Counted from the first letter of the stretch, positions 18,101 to 26,345 are shown. The stretch: DNA of 32,658 nt from Candidatus Methanovorans sp. (GCA_020793565.1 DQIP01000219.1:1-32658); one strand, 5' to 3'. Notes: generated by a model from the letters alone, not told the origin. Program-made: numbers and translations.

Positions 18101-18714
18101 TCAAGTTGTCCGCCTACTTCTTCAACGATGATGTCAACCCTTTCAACACGCTCAAGAACAATGTCAAGTTCATTAATTGCCCGGTCTTTCTTATTGTCAA
18201 ATTCGGCAACACCCGCGATCTCGTCAATGATCTTGCGACGCTCGCCAGGTGTCATGGTAAATATACGGGTAACATCCCCCTGCATAACAACATTGTAACC
18301 TTCAGGCGTAACCCGTGCTTTTGCAAGGTATGTGTGGATCTCTGTCAGACTCACTGCCTTACCATTGAAATAAAAATAACTATAATATCCCGAATCTGTC
18401 CGCCTGATCTTGCGGCTGATGGTAATCTCATCACTATCTACCGGCATCTCGCGGTCTATATTATTGAATTTGATGGTGACCTGTGCAAAATCCGGTTTTT
18501 TCGCTTTATCCCCATTATAGATCAGGTCAGTAAGTTTTTCCGCACGCATTGTTCTTGAACTGGAAAGCCCTAGCACAAAGAGGATACCATCTATTATATT
18601 GGATTTTCCACTTCCGTTAGGACCGGATATTGTGGTAAAATCGTCAAAAAAAGGTATCTTTACCTTTTTTCCAAATGATTTGAAATTTATAAATTCAATT
18701 TCCTTTATGTACAC
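15193..18714 (-). CDS. smc: Chromosome segregation ATPase SMC
   Basis: This 1173-aa SMC protein is complete. The N-terminal head has Walker A GPNGSGKSN near residue 32. A first long coiled coil (~165-500) leads to a hinge (~515-665, GIYGTIAELGSVDQEHATALGIAAGGRMQGLVV through GAMTGGSKGR), and a second coiled coil (~680-1020) leads back. The C-terminal head has the signature LEAMSGGEKSLTALAFVFAIQ and Walker B PFYAFDEIDMFLDG near 1075-1120. The start is GTG (MYIKEIEFINFKSFGKK, the canonical SMC beginning), with GGAG eight bases upstream. It condenses and organises the chromosome with ScpA and ScpB, encoded just downstream, and follows a coiled-coil gene by 20 bases. Confidence 0.98.
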   Translation of the reverse strand: MYIKEIEFINFKSFGKKVKIPFFDDFTTISGPNGSGKSNIIDGILFVLGLSSSRTMRAEKLTDLIYNGDKAKKPDFAQVTIKFNNIDREMPVDSDEITISRKIRRTDSGYYSYFYFNGKAVSLTEIHTYLAKARVTPEGYNVVMQGDVTRIFTMTPGERRKIIDEIAGVAEFDNKKDRAINELDIVLERVERVDIIVEEVGGQLEKLKLERNQAIKYQALKEEKMKFEGFVLLAKLKDARIELESVNIDIEAKKEVLDGLSQSMDEKRRKLDELGCELEDITSEIQKMGEDEQIRTKKDIEEIKGEISRCVDSIELADNEIEDVDARRRKAFVEIDEIKSKIEELDSQVNEEKLRKDGILVEISGRKTRRMVLQSKIADVDEKFAQTRDELSTLKSELENTKNDKNELMRQEDRLLDSLRRKSAEVRDIENEIEESKANVESSESDTRSANYDIEKLTENINSLTKDIDDLESNRSQIKSVILDLEVTLRKYQQEYAILDARVRATEDNSGYSRAVEMVLNEKKRHGLPGIYGTIAELGSVDQEHATALGIAAGGRMQGLVVETDEDASRAITFLKQQRGGRATFLPLNKMDSRRPYKNLSDRDGVIGYAIDLIDFDHRFEAAFWYVFRDTLIVDDLTNARKLMGGIRMVTLDGEVVEKSGAMTGGSKGRSTLSFAAAEKDKLIRIAEKVTEFDSRRSSAIKKLDAVEGHISEINREITECEKEISRKEMQLEEIKGRGERLVILVESKNAERVEIEETRVKLREEMDRIVVQKDKEDELSRELEKNIAVLDEKLSGSEVPQLNEQAETIDEEIRHLEGRVRDIEGGLNALNLDHEYATARMEENRELIKEMDVKKSTHKDRVSALKEKIAELEEALVKKQEREQELAEELKELQQDRIRKQAEHGAVKTQFDSIKQKFEDGNRHMTALDATRSALLEQITELTEELERRGIEESEEVPNYETVRTRIESIERAMERLEPVNMRAIDEYDTVEIRLTDLKTKRDILVSEREQILERIGQYEKLKKDVFMETFNGINEHFKVIFNELSDGTGELVLDNYEDPFAGGMTLKAQPKDKTLQRLEAMSGGEKSLTALAFVFAIQQYRPAPFYAFDEIDMFLDGVNAERVAKRVKSSRKKAQFIVVSLRKPMIEAAERTIGVAMQENNITSITGVKLY

Positions 18715-18734
18715 GCGGAGACTCCGGGTTTAGC

Positions 18735-19469
18735 TTACAAACCTGATTTTTTGCGAGTGGTGATTATTTCCACGTCTTCACTGTTACGTTTCTCAACGGT
18801 CTCAACACCATCTTCTATTTGGGAATCACGCCGCACAACTTTTTTATCCTCTGCAACGATATATTCAGGTCGGTTGCTTTTTGTCGGGGATCGATTGTTG
18901 CGGGTGCTGTGTACAGGATGAACATTTCCACTCTCGGCAATGATATATTCTGTTTTTGGTTCAGGTTCTGGGATTTCAGGTTCTGGCTCTTTTTTTTCTA
19001 TATTGCGTATATTGACCTGTGCCTTGTTTTGGTTGCGTGCTGCTGCATGATTTGATTGCGACGTGGCAGGATTAACCGGCGCAAGCGTTCGAGCAGGAGT
19101 TTTAGTAATATATGGCTGGGTAACGACAGGCCCAGGGACAGGATTCGATCCTGAAGATATTATACTATTTTTTTTGACACTGTTTATGCCAGTGTTTTTT
19201 TGCCCAATCGTATTCCTTATTGAACGAAGTTCGGATTTCTGGTCCAGAAGTTCGTCCATCATACCGTTCAATGTGTTTGACAACTCCGATACTTTCTGCT
19301 CGATCTTTATTATGCGGTTGTTAATGTCAAGATCGTCTTTAAGTTCCCTCCGCAATTCGCTCATGATCGAGTCCCGAAGTGTGATTTTTAGTTCTTCAAA
19401 CTCATGTTCCTTATCCAGTAGCTGACGCTCAAGGCGTTCAATTATGAAATCCCTATTTTCAACGCTCAT
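18735..19469 (-). CDS. Coiled-coil protein at the head of the smc operon
   Basis: This protein is about 244 aa if started at ATG 19469 (MSVENRDFIIERLERQ), which has GAGGGAT upstream; the ORF-track start 100 bases earlier lacks support. Residues 5-95 form a coiled coil (LLDKEHEFEELKITLRDSIMSELRRELKDD...IIKIEQKVSELSNTLNGMMDELLDQKSELRSI). A long low-complexity linker rich in Pro, Asn, Lys and Glu follows (EKKEPEPEIPEPEPKTEYIIAE), with two similar YI(I/V)AE motifs (TEYIIAESGN and PEYIVAEDKK). No enzyme domain is visible. Position 20 bases before smc on the same strand suggests a partner or regulator of the SMC complex. I believe small coiled-coil genes precede smc in other Euryarchaeota, but I cannot name a family. 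Confidence 0.75.
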   Translation of the reverse strand: MSVENRDFIIERLERQLLDKEHEFEELKITLRDSIMSELRRELKDDLDINNRIIKIEQKVSELSNTLNGMMDELLDQKSELRSIRNTIGQKNTGINSVKKNSIISSGSNPVPGPVVTQPYITKTPARTLAPVNPATSQSNHAAARNQNKAQVNIRNIEKKEPEPEIPEPEPKTEYIIAESGNVHPVHSTRNNRSPTKSNRPEYIVAEDKKVVRRDSQIEDGVETVEKRNSEDVEIITTRKKSGL

Positions 19470-19559
19470 GTAATCCCTCGCAAAAACATTCAAGCCCTCA
19501 TTTTTAGTATAGTTAATACTATTATTTAAATATATGATAAAAAGTATAATATAACTTAT

Positions 19560-19828
19560 GGTTGTCATTCCTGTTTGCGTATCTATTCATCCAATTCACC
19601 ATGATAAATGATGATAATTGGATACAATACTCATATATTTCTCAACAAGAATAGCACAAAATCATACTAATAAAAGACATGTAGGATTAGTTCAGGTGTG
19701 TTTTCCCTGATATTTATGGGGAAGTGTCCATTCTTCGTAAGTTAATCTTAATCGTTATACCTCATATCCCTGCTGCGGTTGGAACAAGATATGGTCAATG
19801 CAAGCTCAGTAGTCTGAGATATGACAAT
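19560..19828. other. Gene-free spacer
   Basis: No gene or RNA was recognised between the coiled-coil gene and the IS200/IS605-like end. The AT-rich part at 19500-19680 presumably carries the promoter of the smc operon. AATACTATTATTTAAATATATG at about 19520-19545 offers a TATA box (read on the minus strand as CATATATTTAAATAA). Confidence 0.4.
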
Positions 19829-19860
19829 ATCCCACAGCGCTCTGCTGTGGGATTTTCACC
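19775..19860 (+). mobile_element. Possible solo IS200/IS605-type right end (omega-RNA-like 3' segment)
   Basis: ATCCCACAGC-GCTCT-GCTGTGGGAT (19829-19853) is a perfect 10-bp hairpin followed by TTTCACC. This layout resembles the right end of IS200/IS605 and TnpB-only elements, where a hairpin near TTCA(C) also forms the 3' part of the TnpB guide RNA. The preceding ~50 bases (GGTTGGAACAAG...CAGTAGTCTGAGATATGAC) also look like such an end. No tnpA or tnpB gene is left. It could alternatively be an ordinary terminator. Confidence 0.4.
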
Positions 19861-19918
19861 AAACTGAAGGTATAAAATGATACGTTCCCCGGGGTTTTCC
19901 GAATTATTCCAGAAGACG

Positions 19919-20098
19919 AGGAAATCTTCGCTAACTCTCAGATTGACTCGGACTACATAATTCTATAAATTATATACAACGAGGAAATCCCCTGCGGTCG
20001 GATTAACTTGGACTACATAACCTTATGGCTATATAGTACGAGAAATCCTCGATATACTCGAATTGACTCGGACTACATATATAGTGTATATATAGTGT
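19919..20098. repeat. Three tandem copies of 60-bp structured repeat C
   Basis: The core CGGACTACAT recurs at exactly 60-bp spacing (TTGGACTACAT in copy 2; GACTACATAA or GACTACATAT at 19951, 20011 and 20071). Each copy has an AATCY...RGATT-type stem before the core (clear in copies 1 and 2, altered in copy 3) and an AT-rich palindrome after it. Paired substitutions preserve the stems (see findings). Two further single copies lie at 23783-23845 (opposite strand) and 26452-26516. No coding frame is shared. Confidence 0.85.
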
Positions 20099-20145
20099 AC
20101 ACTATAATATAATCTCCAGAAAGTACAACATAATACATTCAAGTA

Positions 20146-21375
20146 TCATTTGGACTTATAAGCGAAATCGATATCATTTACTATAATATCCTTAAATAAT
20201 ATCCTCAAATCCCATAGTAGTTTCTTGTTCGCCTTATAAAGGGCATACAGAAGGTTGAAAAGGCTCATGCTGCTGAAATTCACATCTTTCAGGGAATATG
20301 CAAGTGAATTAAGTTCATCATCTGTGAATTTGACGAATGTCTCCTTGACTATGAGACTGCCATCAATCTCACGTCCGATCGTTTTACGCCATCTTGTTTC
20401 ATATTCTTGCAGCATGTTTGTTGACACGTCTCCTGCCGCAATAGATTCAATGGCAACTTTTCCTGCGATCTTTCCCGCATCCATTGCATTAATGATACCA
20501 CCCCCTGTGATGGGATCGGACTGCCTTGCAGCATCACCTACAAGCATGAGTCCGTTTGCAATTGTACACTCAATTGTACCGCTAACCGGCACACCTCCAA
20601 CAACCATCTCGATAATCTTCCCGTCAGGCATGTGTTTATTGATAAAATCTGTAAGTAGGGTCACTGCTCTTTTTTTACCTTTACCGGATTTACTACCCAA
20701 CATGCCTATGCCCACATTAGCCTGGTTCTTGCCTTTTGGGAATATCCATATGTACCCTGCCGGCGCGATCTCAGTTCCAAGGTAAAAGTCGCAATAATTC
20801 TGGTCAATTTCAATGCCTGCTACCAAAAACTGGACACACGTCTCTATATCTGAAGGCTTAATGGACGTATCAATACCTGCCCACCTACCCACTTTAGACT
20901 CTATCCCGTCGGCACCGATCACGATCTTTGAGCGTATGGTGTATTCCTCACCAAGATGCATTAACTTTACGCCACAAACAAAATCGTCTTCAATGATAAG
21001 TCCGGTTGCACGTGTTTTGACCATTATGTCCGCACCGGCAGATGCGGCATCGTTGACAAGTGCCCTGTCAAACAGTTTGCGTTCAAGTACGTATCCCACT
21101 TCCCCACCAGATATTTCTTCTGCCATCTCTATTTTTGTTCCGTCAGGCGAGAAGATACGGGATCCCTTTACATCAGCACATATCCAGCGTGGGTCAGGTT
21201 CAATGTGCTGTCGCAAATGGAATTTTCCGACACCTTCTCCGCATCGGACCGGATCGCCGATCTCCTGGCGCTTTTCAATTAGCAGCACATCAAGTCCCGC
21301 ATAGGCAACTGTTTTTGCCACAATTGACCCGGCAGGACCAGCTCCTACAATAATCACATCATATCGGTCTTTCAT
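20146..21375 (-). CDS. Geranylgeranyl reductase (archaeal lipid saturation)
   Basis: This 409-aa flavoprotein reduces the geranylgeranyl chains of archaeal ether lipids to phytanyl chains. The N-terminal FAD dinucleotide fold has [22 protein letters not shown] and the acidic LLIEKR end, followed by the family motif [11 protein letters not shown] near residue 42. GYIWIFPKG (substrate pocket) and the second FAD motif [21 protein letters not shown]-like segment are also present. Length is standard. The start ATG overlaps the stop of a small ferredoxin gene (ATGA), so the two are translationally coupled. In Methanosarcina the neighbouring ferredoxin is the electron donor for this enzyme, which fits the arrangement here. 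It probably acts at the cytoplasmic membrane surface. Confidence 0.92.
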   Translation of the reverse strand: MKDRYDVIIVGAGPAGSIVAKTVAYAGLDVLLIEKRQEIGDPVRCGEGVGKFHLRQHIEPDPRWICADVKGSRIFSPDGTKIEMAEEISGGEVGYVLERKLFDRALVNDAASAGADIMVKTRATGLIIEDDFVCGVKLMHLGEEYTIRSKIVIGADGIESKVGRWAGIDTSIKPSDIETCVQFLVAGIEIDQNYCDFYLGTEIAPAGYIWIFPKGKNQANVGIGMLGSKSGKGKKRAVTLLTDFINKHMPDGKIIEMVVGGVPVSGTIECTIANGLMLVGDAARQSDPITGGGIINAMDAGKIAGKVAIESIAAGDVSTNMLQEYETRWRKTIGREIDGSLIVKETFVKFTDDELNSLAYSLKDVNFSSMSLFNLLYALYKANKKLLWDLRILFKDIIVNDIDFAYKSK

Positions 21376-21545
21376 CTGTTCACCTCAATAGCACCAACAG
21401 GACATATCTTTGCACAGGTCCCACAACTCAGGCATGTTTCATCAGCTTCGATCCAGGTTTCAATGAGTTCAAGTGCACCTGTTGGACAAACCCCAACGCA
21501 TGCACCGCAATATCCGCATTTGTAACGATTAACATCAATGGTCAA
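21372..21545 (-). CDS. 2[4Fe-4S] ferredoxin, partner of geranylgeranyl reductase
   Basis: This 57-aa protein is missed by the ORF track. It reads [27 protein letters not shown]... and ...[22 protein letters not shown], carrying two complete CxxCxxCxxxCP motifs for two [4Fe-4S] clusters. It is a low-potential electron carrier. The start is a TTG at 21543-21545 with GGTGATC five bases upstream; a TTG one codon earlier is possible. Its TGA overlaps the ATG of the reductase gene by four bases, so both are made from one message. The family context (a ferredoxin immediately before geranylgeranyl reductase in Methanosarcinales) indicates that it delivers electrons to that enzyme. A TATA-like box is 30 bases upstream. 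Confidence 0.93.
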   Translation of the reverse strand: MTIDVNRYKCGYCGACVGVCPTGALELIETWIEADETCLSCGTCAKICPVGAIEVNR

Positions 21546-21573
21546 CAATGATCACCCACAATATAAAATGTAA

Positions 21574-21584
21574 TAAATATTAAA
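21574..21584 (-). promoter_or_regulatory. Candidate TATA box for the ferredoxin-reductase operon
   Basis: On the minus strand CTTTAATATTTATTA lies about 30-40 bases before the ferredoxin start, giving a short leader with room for GGTGATC. The remaining spacer to the cofC stop (21585-21840) shows no gene or repeat. Confidence 0.4.
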
Positions 21585-21840
21585 GCACTCCAGTTTAGAT
21601 AAATGTTATGTTGATGGAGTGATACACCATATACATTCCAGTTTTGGTCAAACTATATGGTATTTTGATCGTATGTAATTTACATACCGGTTTGGGATTG
21701 TCGAAAATATAAGCATTTCCGATTGTCTTTACCACAACATTTAATTTTTCAATAGTAATTGCCGTTGGATCAATCTATATTTGTGCAGTGATTAATCATG
21801 TACAATAGTATCAAAACCATTCCACCACATGCGAAATTAA

Positions 21841-22470
21841 TCACACAATATGCGAAAGTTTAATTCTCCCGTTGCTAATATCAATACCAAACTTTTGCTC
21901 AACATAATCCTTTGACATTCCATGCCCATGCACTAAGAGTTCAACAATATCCTGTGGCTCATCAATATCAGTGCTTGCTAAAAAAGAATCATAGACAAAC
22001 ACTGATTGTGACATCTCTTTTGCGATATCACAATGGGTTTTGTAACTTGAACCATAGTATTTGACAGAGAACCGTGCAGGTTTCTTTATGTAGAGGATAT
22101 TCGTACCCCCGCCTTTGCCAGGCACGATTGTAATATCCTTATCCGATGTTGTGATCTCACAGATATGTTGTGGGGTAACAAGCGGCATGTCTGCCATTAT
22201 TATCAGGACCGGTTCATTTGTTTTTTTAAGATACGTATTAAGCACTTCATTCAATCCCAATTCACTAACAATGACATTCGCTTCAATATCATCAGGCACA
22301 CTATAGATTGATGTTGTGAGAATATCAATTTCATCAACACCGGCTTTAGAAAGAGTATCAACCACGTCTTTTAGCATAAGTTCAACAAACTTCTCACGTT
22401 CTCCGAGTGTTAATACAGGAGAAAGCCTGGACTTTGCATTTTCTTTTTTATATGGTATCACTGCTCTCAT
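21841..22470 (-). CDS. cofC: 2-phospho-L-lactate guanylyltransferase CofC
   Basis: This enzyme of about 209 aa activates 2-phospholactate (or phosphoenolpyruvate in some lineages) with GTP for coenzyme F420 assembly. Diagnostic segments are [33 protein letters not shown] at the N-terminus, [16 protein letters not shown] near residue 100, and the loop [11 protein letters not shown] followed by [17 protein letters not shown]. The ORF track begins 17 codons earlier inside cofH; the ATG at 22468-22470 matches the family start and has CGGAG upstream. It begins one base after the cofH stop, so the genes are co-transcribed and FO synthesis and side-chain activation are linked. Confidence 0.93.
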   Translation of the reverse strand: MRAVIPYKKENAKSRLSPVLTLGEREKFVELMLKDVVDTLSKAGVDEIDILTTSIYSVPDDIEANVIVSELGLNEVLNTYLKKTNEPVLIIMADMPLVTPQHICEITTSDKDITIVPGKGGGTNILYIKKPARFSVKYYGSSYKTHCDIAKEMSQSVFVYDSFLASTDIDEPQDIVELLVHGHGMSKDYVEQKFGIDISNGRIKLSHIV

Positions 22471-22471
22471 A

Positions 22472-23563
22472 TCATAAACTCCGGTATATAGTAGTTCGCT
22501 GTTTTGGATCTCTTCCGGCACCCCGGATCAGCCATTCGAATTCTTTCGGAGACATATATTCACCATGAGTTGCACCTGCGGACTTTGATATTTTCTCTTC
22601 CATGAGTGTGCCCCCAAGGTCATTGGCACCGCAATTAAGCGCGAATTGGGCGAGTTTTTTCCCGAGTTTTACCCAGCTTGCCTGAATATTATTTACATGC
22701 GTATGAAGGAGAACACGTGCTATTGCATGCAATTGCAGGTCTTCAAGTCCGGTTGTGCTGAACTTACCTGATCTTAACACTTCTTCACCGAGATTGTTGT
22801 TATAAGGCATGAACGGCAGTGGTACAAATTCCGTAAATCCACCTGTTTTTTTCTGGATATTTCGTATAGTCAGGATATGGTCGATCCGCTCCCCTATGGT
22901 TTCAATATGCCCGTACATGATCGTTGCAGTAGTTGGTATTCCGGTCTTGTGGGCAAGCGTGACAACGTCTACCCATTCGGCAGTTTTGAGTTTTCCCGGA
23001 CAGATCAATTTCCGCACGCGGTCAGAAAGTACCTCAGCAGCAGTGCCTGGCATTGTATCAAGCCCGCTTTTTTTCAGTTCAACCAATGTGTCCTTGATCG
23101 TCATATCACTCAAACGTGCTGCGTGATATACTTCCATGGGAGAAAATGCATGTATGTGCATTTTGGGATATTCTGCTTTTATCAGTTCAAGTATGTTCTG
23201 GTAAAAATCAACTTCAACGTATGGAAGAAGTCCTCCCTGGATGCATACCTCTGTTGAACCGCTTTGATCGGCTCCCCTCACTTTTTCCATGATCTCAGGA
23301 GTGGTCAAACGATATCCATTATCACTATTATCCTTAAATGCGCAGAACCTGCAGGTTCCCACACACATGTTTGTGAAATTTATATTCCTGTTGACGATGT
23401 ATGTCACTGTATTCCCGACAGAATCCTTTCGCAACTCATTTGCAAGTGAAAAAAGTTCAAGTGGTTCCACATCAAGTAGTTGCAGGGCATCTTCTTTTGT
23501 ACATTCCCCAACAAGTGAGCGTTGAATTATGTCATCCGGTATATTTGAATTTATGAGTGCCAT
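22472..23563 (-). CDS. cofH: FO synthase subunit 2, CofH (radical SAM)
   Basis: This 363-aa radical SAM enzyme joins tyrosine-derived radicals to the flavin precursor in FO (deazaflavin) synthesis. The cluster-binding motif is C67-x3-C71-x2-C74 ([12 protein letters not shown]). Further family markers are [24 protein letters not shown], the [13 protein letters not shown] stretch, [10 protein letters not shown] and [11 protein letters not shown]. Length is typical. The start is ATG with only a weak ribosome site. It is followed directly by cofC; cofG lies 306 bases upstream on the same strand with a repeat C copy between, so the operon may be split into two transcripts. Confidence 0.95.
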   Translation of the reverse strand: MALINSNIPDDIIQRSLVGECTKEDALQLLDVEPLELFSLANELRKDSVGNTVTYIVNRNINFTNMCVGTCRFCAFKDNSDNGYRLTTPEIMEKVRGADQSGSTEVCIQGGLLPYVEVDFYQNILELIKAEYPKMHIHAFSPMEVYHAARLSDMTIKDTLVELKKSGLDTMPGTAAEVLSDRVRKLICPGKLKTAEWVDVVTLAHKTGIPTTATIMYGHIETIGERIDHILTIRNIQKKTGGFTEFVPLPFMPYNNNLGEEVLRSGKFSTTGLEDLQLHAIARVLLHTHVNNIQASWVKLGKKLAQFALNCGANDLGGTLMEEKISKSAGATHGEYMSPKEFEWLIRGAGRDPKQRTTIYRSL

Positions 23564-23782
23564 TTCCGATCATATCCATTTGTTTACCTGCCATTTAATA
23601 GTCAAGAACATAATGTCTTTGATACATATCCTGAACACTTTGCGCTCTTGGCATCCCGCACACCCGCAGGCGTAGCAGTACTCAACTCCGTAGGAGATGT
23701 CCTTTTCAGTAGTATGATCCAGGTCACCGCAAAGAGCACGAAGCCCGCAAAGATAGTTTAAATTGTTTGTTTTTTGATAGTA

Positions 23783-23845
23783 TATAGTATATGATCTATA
23801 AGATTATGTAGTCCGGGTTAATCCGACCGTAGGGAGGATTTTATC
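23783..23845 (-). repeat. Repeat C, single copy between cofG and cofH
   Basis: On the minus strand it reads AAATCCTCCC...GGTCGGATTAACCCGGACTACATAATCTTATAGATCAT, the same order as the tandem copies at 19919-20098. It sits just downstream of the cofG stop. The rest of the 23564-23869 spacer contains a CTTTGCGG-type short motif (rc of 23735-23757) but no supported gene. Confidence 0.8.
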
Positions 23846-23869
23846 GTTCTGTAATACAGCATGTTATGT

Positions 23870-24868
23870 TTAAGCCTTGCGATATCCATCTTCATCAGCT
23901 AACGTTTCTATTAGCCTTTTAACACCACTGCCATACCATCCTTTTTCGATATATTGCGGATATATGGGCAATCTCTCACGTAAGTGTACACTGCGCATCA
24001 TCTTTTGCAGTTTTGAAACACCGGGCCATTCCGCTTCAGGATTAATCCAATCAATAGTTGTCGGCGATATGCCGCCCAGGTCAGATGCACCGGACCGGAC
24101 CAGAAGATAAGGGTCAATAAGGTTTGGAGCAACCTGAACCGCAATATCGCAGGGCAGGATATCGCGTGCAAGTGAAACCGCCTGTATCATTTCCTGTTTT
24201 GTCGGTGGCTTGTGCTGGCTCATAGTTGTGCCGGATTTTGGCATGAAGTTCTGGATAATAACTTCCTGAATGTGCCCGTATGTTTCATGGATATTTGCGA
24301 TAGCCTGCAATGAGTCTATCCTGTCATCCACAGTTTCCCCTATGCCGACCAGGATACCTGTTGTAAACGGGATATTAAGTTTTCCTGCCGCTTTTATAGC
24401 ATCAAGCCGCACAGCAGGATGCTTTCCTGCACAATTATGGTGTGCGCCGCCATCTGCATCAAGTTTTGCAGTGGTCTCAAGCATAAGCCCGAGACTTGCG
24501 TTCAAAGGTTTCAGGACTTTTAGCTGGGAACTATCAAGGATACCTGCATTGGTATGTGGCAACAGACCAATATCGATCGCTGTTTTGCACAATTCAGCCA
24601 CATATTCTACTGTTGTTGAATATCCGAGTTCGTTGAGCCATTCCCGATATTCCACAATCTCTTCGGCATATTCCCCAAACGTAAAAAGAACTTCAGTACA
24701 TCCTGCCTTTTTTCCATTTTTAAGAATGGGAATGATGTCCCAAAGAGGCATAAGATGTGCATCATTGTCACCCGGGTCGCGCCTGAACCCACAGTATCCG
24801 CACCTGTTCCTGCAGATGTTGGTCACAGGTATGAATACGTTGCGACAATATGTAACAAAGTCTGGCAT
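23870..24868 (-). CDS. cofG: FO synthase subunit 1, CofG (radical SAM)
   Basis: This 332-aa radical SAM enzyme is the partner of CofH in making FO, the redox chromophore of coenzyme F420. The cluster motif is C19-x3-C23-x2-C26 (NICRNRCGYCGFRR), immediately after the family lead YCRNVFIPVT. GKKAGCTEVLFTFGE, NAGILDSSQL, the GLMLETTAKL stretch, TTGILVGIGET and VIIQNFMPKSGTTM are further CofG hallmarks. Length is typical. The start is ATG without a clear ribosome site, so the message may be leaderless. The 24869-25157 spacer upstream holds no gene that I can support. Confidence 0.95.
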   Translation of the reverse strand: MPDFVTYCRNVFIPVTNICRNRCGYCGFRRDPGDNDAHLMPLWDIIPILKNGKKAGCTEVLFTFGEYAEEIVEYREWLNELGYSTTVEYVAELCKTAIDIGLLPHTNAGILDSSQLKVLKPLNASLGLMLETTAKLDADGGAHHNCAGKHPAVRLDAIKAAGKLNIPFTTGILVGIGETVDDRIDSLQAIANIHETYGHIQEVIIQNFMPKSGTTMSQHKPPTKQEMIQAVSLARDILPCDIAVQVAPNLIDPYLLVRSGASDLGGISPTTIDWINPEAEWPGVSKLQKMMRSVHLRERLPIYPQYIEKGWYGSGVKRLIETLADEDGYRKA

Positions 24869-25157
24869 AGTAATTGGATTAATGAAAGAACCACTACATA
24901 AGTTTAGTCAAATAAGTACGGCGAATGTTGTGCCATAATTTCCAACAGCCAGTCCCAAAATAAATTAGCATTGCGTAAATGAACGATATTTGGTCGCAAT
25001 CAGGTAATTATTCATAAAATTAAAATATTTTCACATATATGGGACATAATGTCTGATTTGTGTACATGATTTGGTTTTTGGAACCTTGACTCTGCTTTTC
25101 AGGGAATATACCAGATCCAATTGAAACTGATATGGTCCTGTGAAATGGTTTTTCCGA

Positions 25158-25307
25158 TTACTTCTTTATTTTAAGCGAAACTTCGCTCCAGCCATCACCA
25201 ACACCGTGCAGTGGCTCAACTGCCCCGCTGACTATGTTGCCAAGTATCTTCTGTACAAAATCGTTCATAACTATCTTTTCACCATCAATTACCAGTTCAA
25301 TTTCCAT
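25158..25307 (-). CDS. Small conserved-looking protein downstream of moaA
   Basis: This 49-aa protein is below the ORF-track cutoff: MEIELVIDGEKIVMNDFVQKI, then LGNIVSGAVEPLHGV, ending WSEVSLKIKK. Its ATG has an excellent ribosome site (AAGGTGATCAATC, GGTGAT six bases away). It follows moaA by 20 bases on the same strand, so the two are co-transcribed. I recall similar ~50-aa proteins with IDG...MNDFVQKILG...VGAV in methanogens but cannot name a function. The alternating hydrophobic ends suggest a small beta-rich fold, possibly an assembly or regulatory partner. The ribosome site and coherent sequence make it a credible gene. Confidence 0.75.
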   Translation of the reverse strand: MEIELVIDGEKIVMNDFVQKILGNIVSGAVEPLHGVGDGWSEVSLKIKK

Positions 25308-25327
25308 GATTGATCACCTTTTCCATA

Positions 25328-26251
25328 TCAATTTCTACAATACGGCACGCGCCGACTGACTGCAAGTTTTAACATCCCTGGCATGTCTTCCGGTGGCGTG
25401 CTACTTACATCAATAAGATCGTCATTGACCAAAAGACATCCTTTAAGTTTTCCATCTGCCGTAACCCGCAACCTGTTACAGTTGGCACAGAACTCTGAAT
25501 TATCGACCGGACGGACAAGTTCTACTTCCGCACCATCAATGATATATTTTTTCCTGCGATGCATTGTCCTGACCCTGATCTCATCTGCGTGCGATCTTAA
25601 GTCTTTTTCAACAGAATTTACATCTATCTGGTAGCGGGATACGTCATTGAAATCCATGAGTTCAATGAGTTGTAAGATCACCTGGCCATTATATGTCCGT
25701 GTAAAATCAAGCATTTCGTATATTTCATTATCATTTATCCCTTTAAGGAGCACCATATTCAGTTTCACAGGCGTGAGCCCTGCGTCTACTGCGTTGTGGA
25801 TGCCATCAAGAACAATGTTTAATGCATTCGAATTGCTGTTTGTGATGAAACGATACATTTGCGGGTCAAGTGAATCAAGGCTGATATTTACACGGTCAAG
25901 CCCTGCATCTTTCAAATCCTGTGCCCGTCCTTTTAAGAATGTGCCATTCGTTGTTGCCGATACATCCCGCAGTTTTGGAAGTGAGGACAGGATATCTTCA
26001 AAATCCTTGCGCATAAACGGCTCACCGCCAGAGAACTTCACCTTATCGACTCCCATACCTGATGCAGCGTGCACGATATTTGATATGGTTTCCACAGGAA
26101 TTTCACCTTTGCTGTCTGTGTCGCCCTCATGATGGCAGTAGATACAATCATAATTGCAGCGATTCGTAATGGATATTCGAAGACTTGTGACCGTACGTCC
26201 GAATGGGTCGGTAAGTGAATCCGATGTTTGGGCTACCAGGGGTGAGTTCAT
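25328..26251 (-). CDS. moaA: GTP 3',8-cyclase MoaA (molybdenum cofactor)
   Basis: This radical SAM enzyme of about 307 aa catalyses the first step of molybdopterin synthesis, rearranging GTP toward cyclic pyranopterin. The N-terminal cluster motif is C32-x3-C36-x2-C39 (NRCNYDCIYCHHEGD), followed by VKFSGGEPFMRKDFEDIL and ATTNGTFL, and RVNISLDSLDPQMYRFIT. The C-terminal cluster, which holds GTP, is FCANCNRLRVTADGKLKGCLL. The final residues (SRRVPYCRN) are a variant of the usual GGxS/T tail. The ATG at 26249-26251 is preferred over the GTG four codons earlier; neither has a strong ribosome site. Its presence implies tungsten- or molybdenum-dependent enzymes such as formylmethanofuran dehydrogenase. 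Confidence 0.93.
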   Translation of the reverse strand: MNSPLVAQTSDSLTDPFGRTVTSLRISITNRCNYDCIYCHHEGDTDSKGEIPVETISNIVHAASGMGVDKVKFSGGEPFMRKDFEDILSSLPKLRDVSATTNGTFLKGRAQDLKDAGLDRVNISLDSLDPQMYRFITNSNSNALNIVLDGIHNAVDAGLTPVKLNMVLLKGINDNEIYEMLDFTRTYNGQVILQLIELMDFNDVSRYQIDVNSVEKDLRSHADEIRVRTMHRRKKYIIDGAEVELVRPVDNSEFCANCNRLRVTADGKLKGCLLVNDDLIDVSSTPPEDMPGMLKLAVSRRVPYCRN

Positions 26252-26345
26252 ACCTGTGTACACACGCGGTGTTTATTTAACTATTTTGAATCTGGCATTT
26301 GCCATGGAAATAGCAGTTTCATATGCCTTCGGTTAAGAATAATAT

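Noticed and set aside
17489-18298. 269-aa plus-strand ORF opposite smc
   Set aside because: It is Ser-rich and antisense to the coiled-coil codons of smc, a typical shadow frame.
19919-20098. CRISPR array
   Set aside because: The period is 60 bp but similarity extends across whole units, with no unique spacers and no cas genes nearby.
23570-23780. Minus-strand open frame with a Cys-rich CYACGCAGC stretch
   Set aside because: It has no start codon, runs out of repeat C and contains the short CTTTGCGGTGA-type repeat, so it looks like a chance opening.
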